Shown: one piece after another, positions 31,340 to 31,924 of the stretch
How the letters are laid out: each line of letters opens with the position of its first letter
Numbering within the stretch: position 1 is the first letter of the stretch
DNA from: Scatomorpha sp964535405
GTDB lineage: Bacteria; Bacillota; Clostridia; Oscillospirales; Oscillospiraceae
Length of the DNA stretch: 31,924 nt
Assembly (NCBI GenBank): GCA_964535405.1
Contig: CAZHUG010000023.1
Location: forward strand, 1-31,924
Direction: 5' to 3'
Position numbers and translations under genes: made by a program
Notes under the pieces: model-generated
Seen by the model: only the letters and a program-made list of their open reading frames with translations
What the model was told of the DNA's origin: nothing
The model's database searches: none

Positions 31340-31924
31340 ATGAACTGGGAGCCTTGGACAGGCTGTTATAAAATCAGCGATGGTTGCACAAATTGCTACT
31401 TTTACGGACCGCATGCAAAACGTTATGGTCAGAACACCATCCAAAAGACGGATAAGTTCGACTGGCCGATTAGGAAGAAGAGCAACGGAGAATACAACAT
31501 CAAGGGAGATAAAATCCTGGCAACTTGTTTTGCAACGGACTTTTTTCTGCCCGAGGCGGACGAATGGCGTAAGGAAGTTTGGGCCATGATCAGGGAAAGA
31601 ACGGACATAGAGTTCTTGATTTTGACAAAACGGATTGACCGGTTCCGCGTGTCGCTCCCTTCCGATTGGCGTCACGGTTATGATAATGTAAATATAGGCT
31701 GCACCGTGGAAAATCAAGAAATCGCTGACTATCGGCTTCCCATATTTTTATCCTACCCAATTAAACATCGTTTTGTCGCCTGTTCACCACTGTTGACAGC
31801 AATTGACTTGTCAAAATATCTTGACGGAATCGACCATGTCACGGTCAGTGGTGAGTCGGGTCGCGAAGCGCGTGTCTGTGATTTTGATTGGGTGCTGGAC
31901 ATACGTGCTCAGTGCATTGCCGCG
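31340..31924 (+). CDS. DUF5131 / phage Gp37-Gp68 family protein, 5' part
   Basis: 195 codons are open to the window edge, starting MNWEPWTGCYKISDGCTNCY with AGGAG 7 nt before the ATG. Cys9, Cys16 and Cys19 form CX6CX2C, the cluster that suggests a radical-SAM-like iron-sulfur enzyme related to spore photoproduct lyase. LATCFATDFFLPEADEWR, FLILTKRIDRF, NIGCTVENQE, and VTVSGESGREAR are the further family blocks. Full proteins are about 240-300 aa, so the last part is outside. Members occur on phages and mobile elements, and their reaction is unknown. The gene is intact as far as seen and in the same direction as the regulator. Confidence 0.8.
   Translation, partial: MNWEPWTGCYKISDGCTNCYFYGPHAKRYGQNTIQKTDKFDWPIRKKSNGEYNIKGDKILATCFATDFFLPEADEWRKEVWAMIRERTDIEFLILTKRIDRFRVSLPSDWRHGYDNVNIGCTVENQEIADYRLPIFLSYPIKHRFVACSPLLTAIDLSKYLDGIDHVTVSGESGREARVCDFDWVLDIRAQCIAA

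Noticed and set aside
1..31924. tRNA or rRNA genes
   Set aside because: No cloverleaf with a T-loop signature or rRNA-like sequence was seen by eye on either strand.

Overview
The window looks like the accessory genome of an anaerobic, probably gut-associated Firmicute of the class Clostridia. The evidence is Tn1549/CTn-type conjugation genes, large serine recombinases, strong AGGAGG-type ribosome binding sites and CoA-dependent anaerobic catabolism. The species cannot be named. A run of 10 Ns at 8960-8969 marks an assembly gap, so the link between its two sides rests on a recombinase reading frame that continues across it.

Region 1 (1-2770, minus strand) is the backbone of an integrative conjugative element (ICE): parB, a small HTH protein, PcfB/DUF3801, and the first ~100 codons of a VirD4/TraG coupling protein, which stops at position 37. 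Three copies of a 25-27 bp palindrome with a CGGGCC..GGCCCG core sit between these genes. A 125-bp MITE-like palindrome with 9-bp terminal inverted repeats and a 6-bp direct repeat lies between parB and the HTH gene.

Region 2 (2771-8632) holds an aldo/keto reductase lacking the usual ferredoxin tail, a nitroreductase-family protein, an ABC exporter (permease and two ATPases), and a divergent TetR regulator. The TetR promoter has a near-consensus form with a palindromic operator in its spacer.

Region 3 (8700-20650) is an 11-kb island. It is bordered by two direct copies of a 71-bp sequence (9527-9597 and 20543-20613, 64/71 identical). Each copy is preceded by perfect or near-perfect hairpins and lies beside a decayed serine recombinase. 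Inside are a frameshifted AraC regulator, an alpha/beta hydrolase, a 49-bp palindrome sharing the core of the ICE palindromes, and a hydroxy-acid catabolic locus. That locus encodes a LarA-like racemase/epimerase, a split UxaA/SuyAB-type lyase, an SLC13/DASS anion transporter, a UlaG-like metallo-hydrolase and a PucR/CdaR-type regulator. ICE debris (sigma factor, TnpW-like, recombinase) closes the island.

Region 4 (20655-31142) is a minus-strand CoA-thioester operon: MFS transporter, crotonase-fold protein, FadH/BaiCD-like FMN/4Fe-4S/FAD reductase, CaiA-like acyl-CoA dehydrogenase, CaiB-like CoA-transferase, AMP-forming acyl-CoA ligase and a small translationally coupled protein. A PAS/AAA+/Fis regulator is divergent to it. 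The set combines carnitine (cai) and bile-acid (bai) logic but matches neither. The natural reading is import, CoA activation, reduction or oxidation of a C=C bond, and CoA recycling for an unknown organic acid. The regulator has a degenerate GAFTGA loop.

Region 5 (31340-end) is the start of a DUF5131 (phage Gp37/Gp68) protein with a CX6CX2C motif. It runs off the window.
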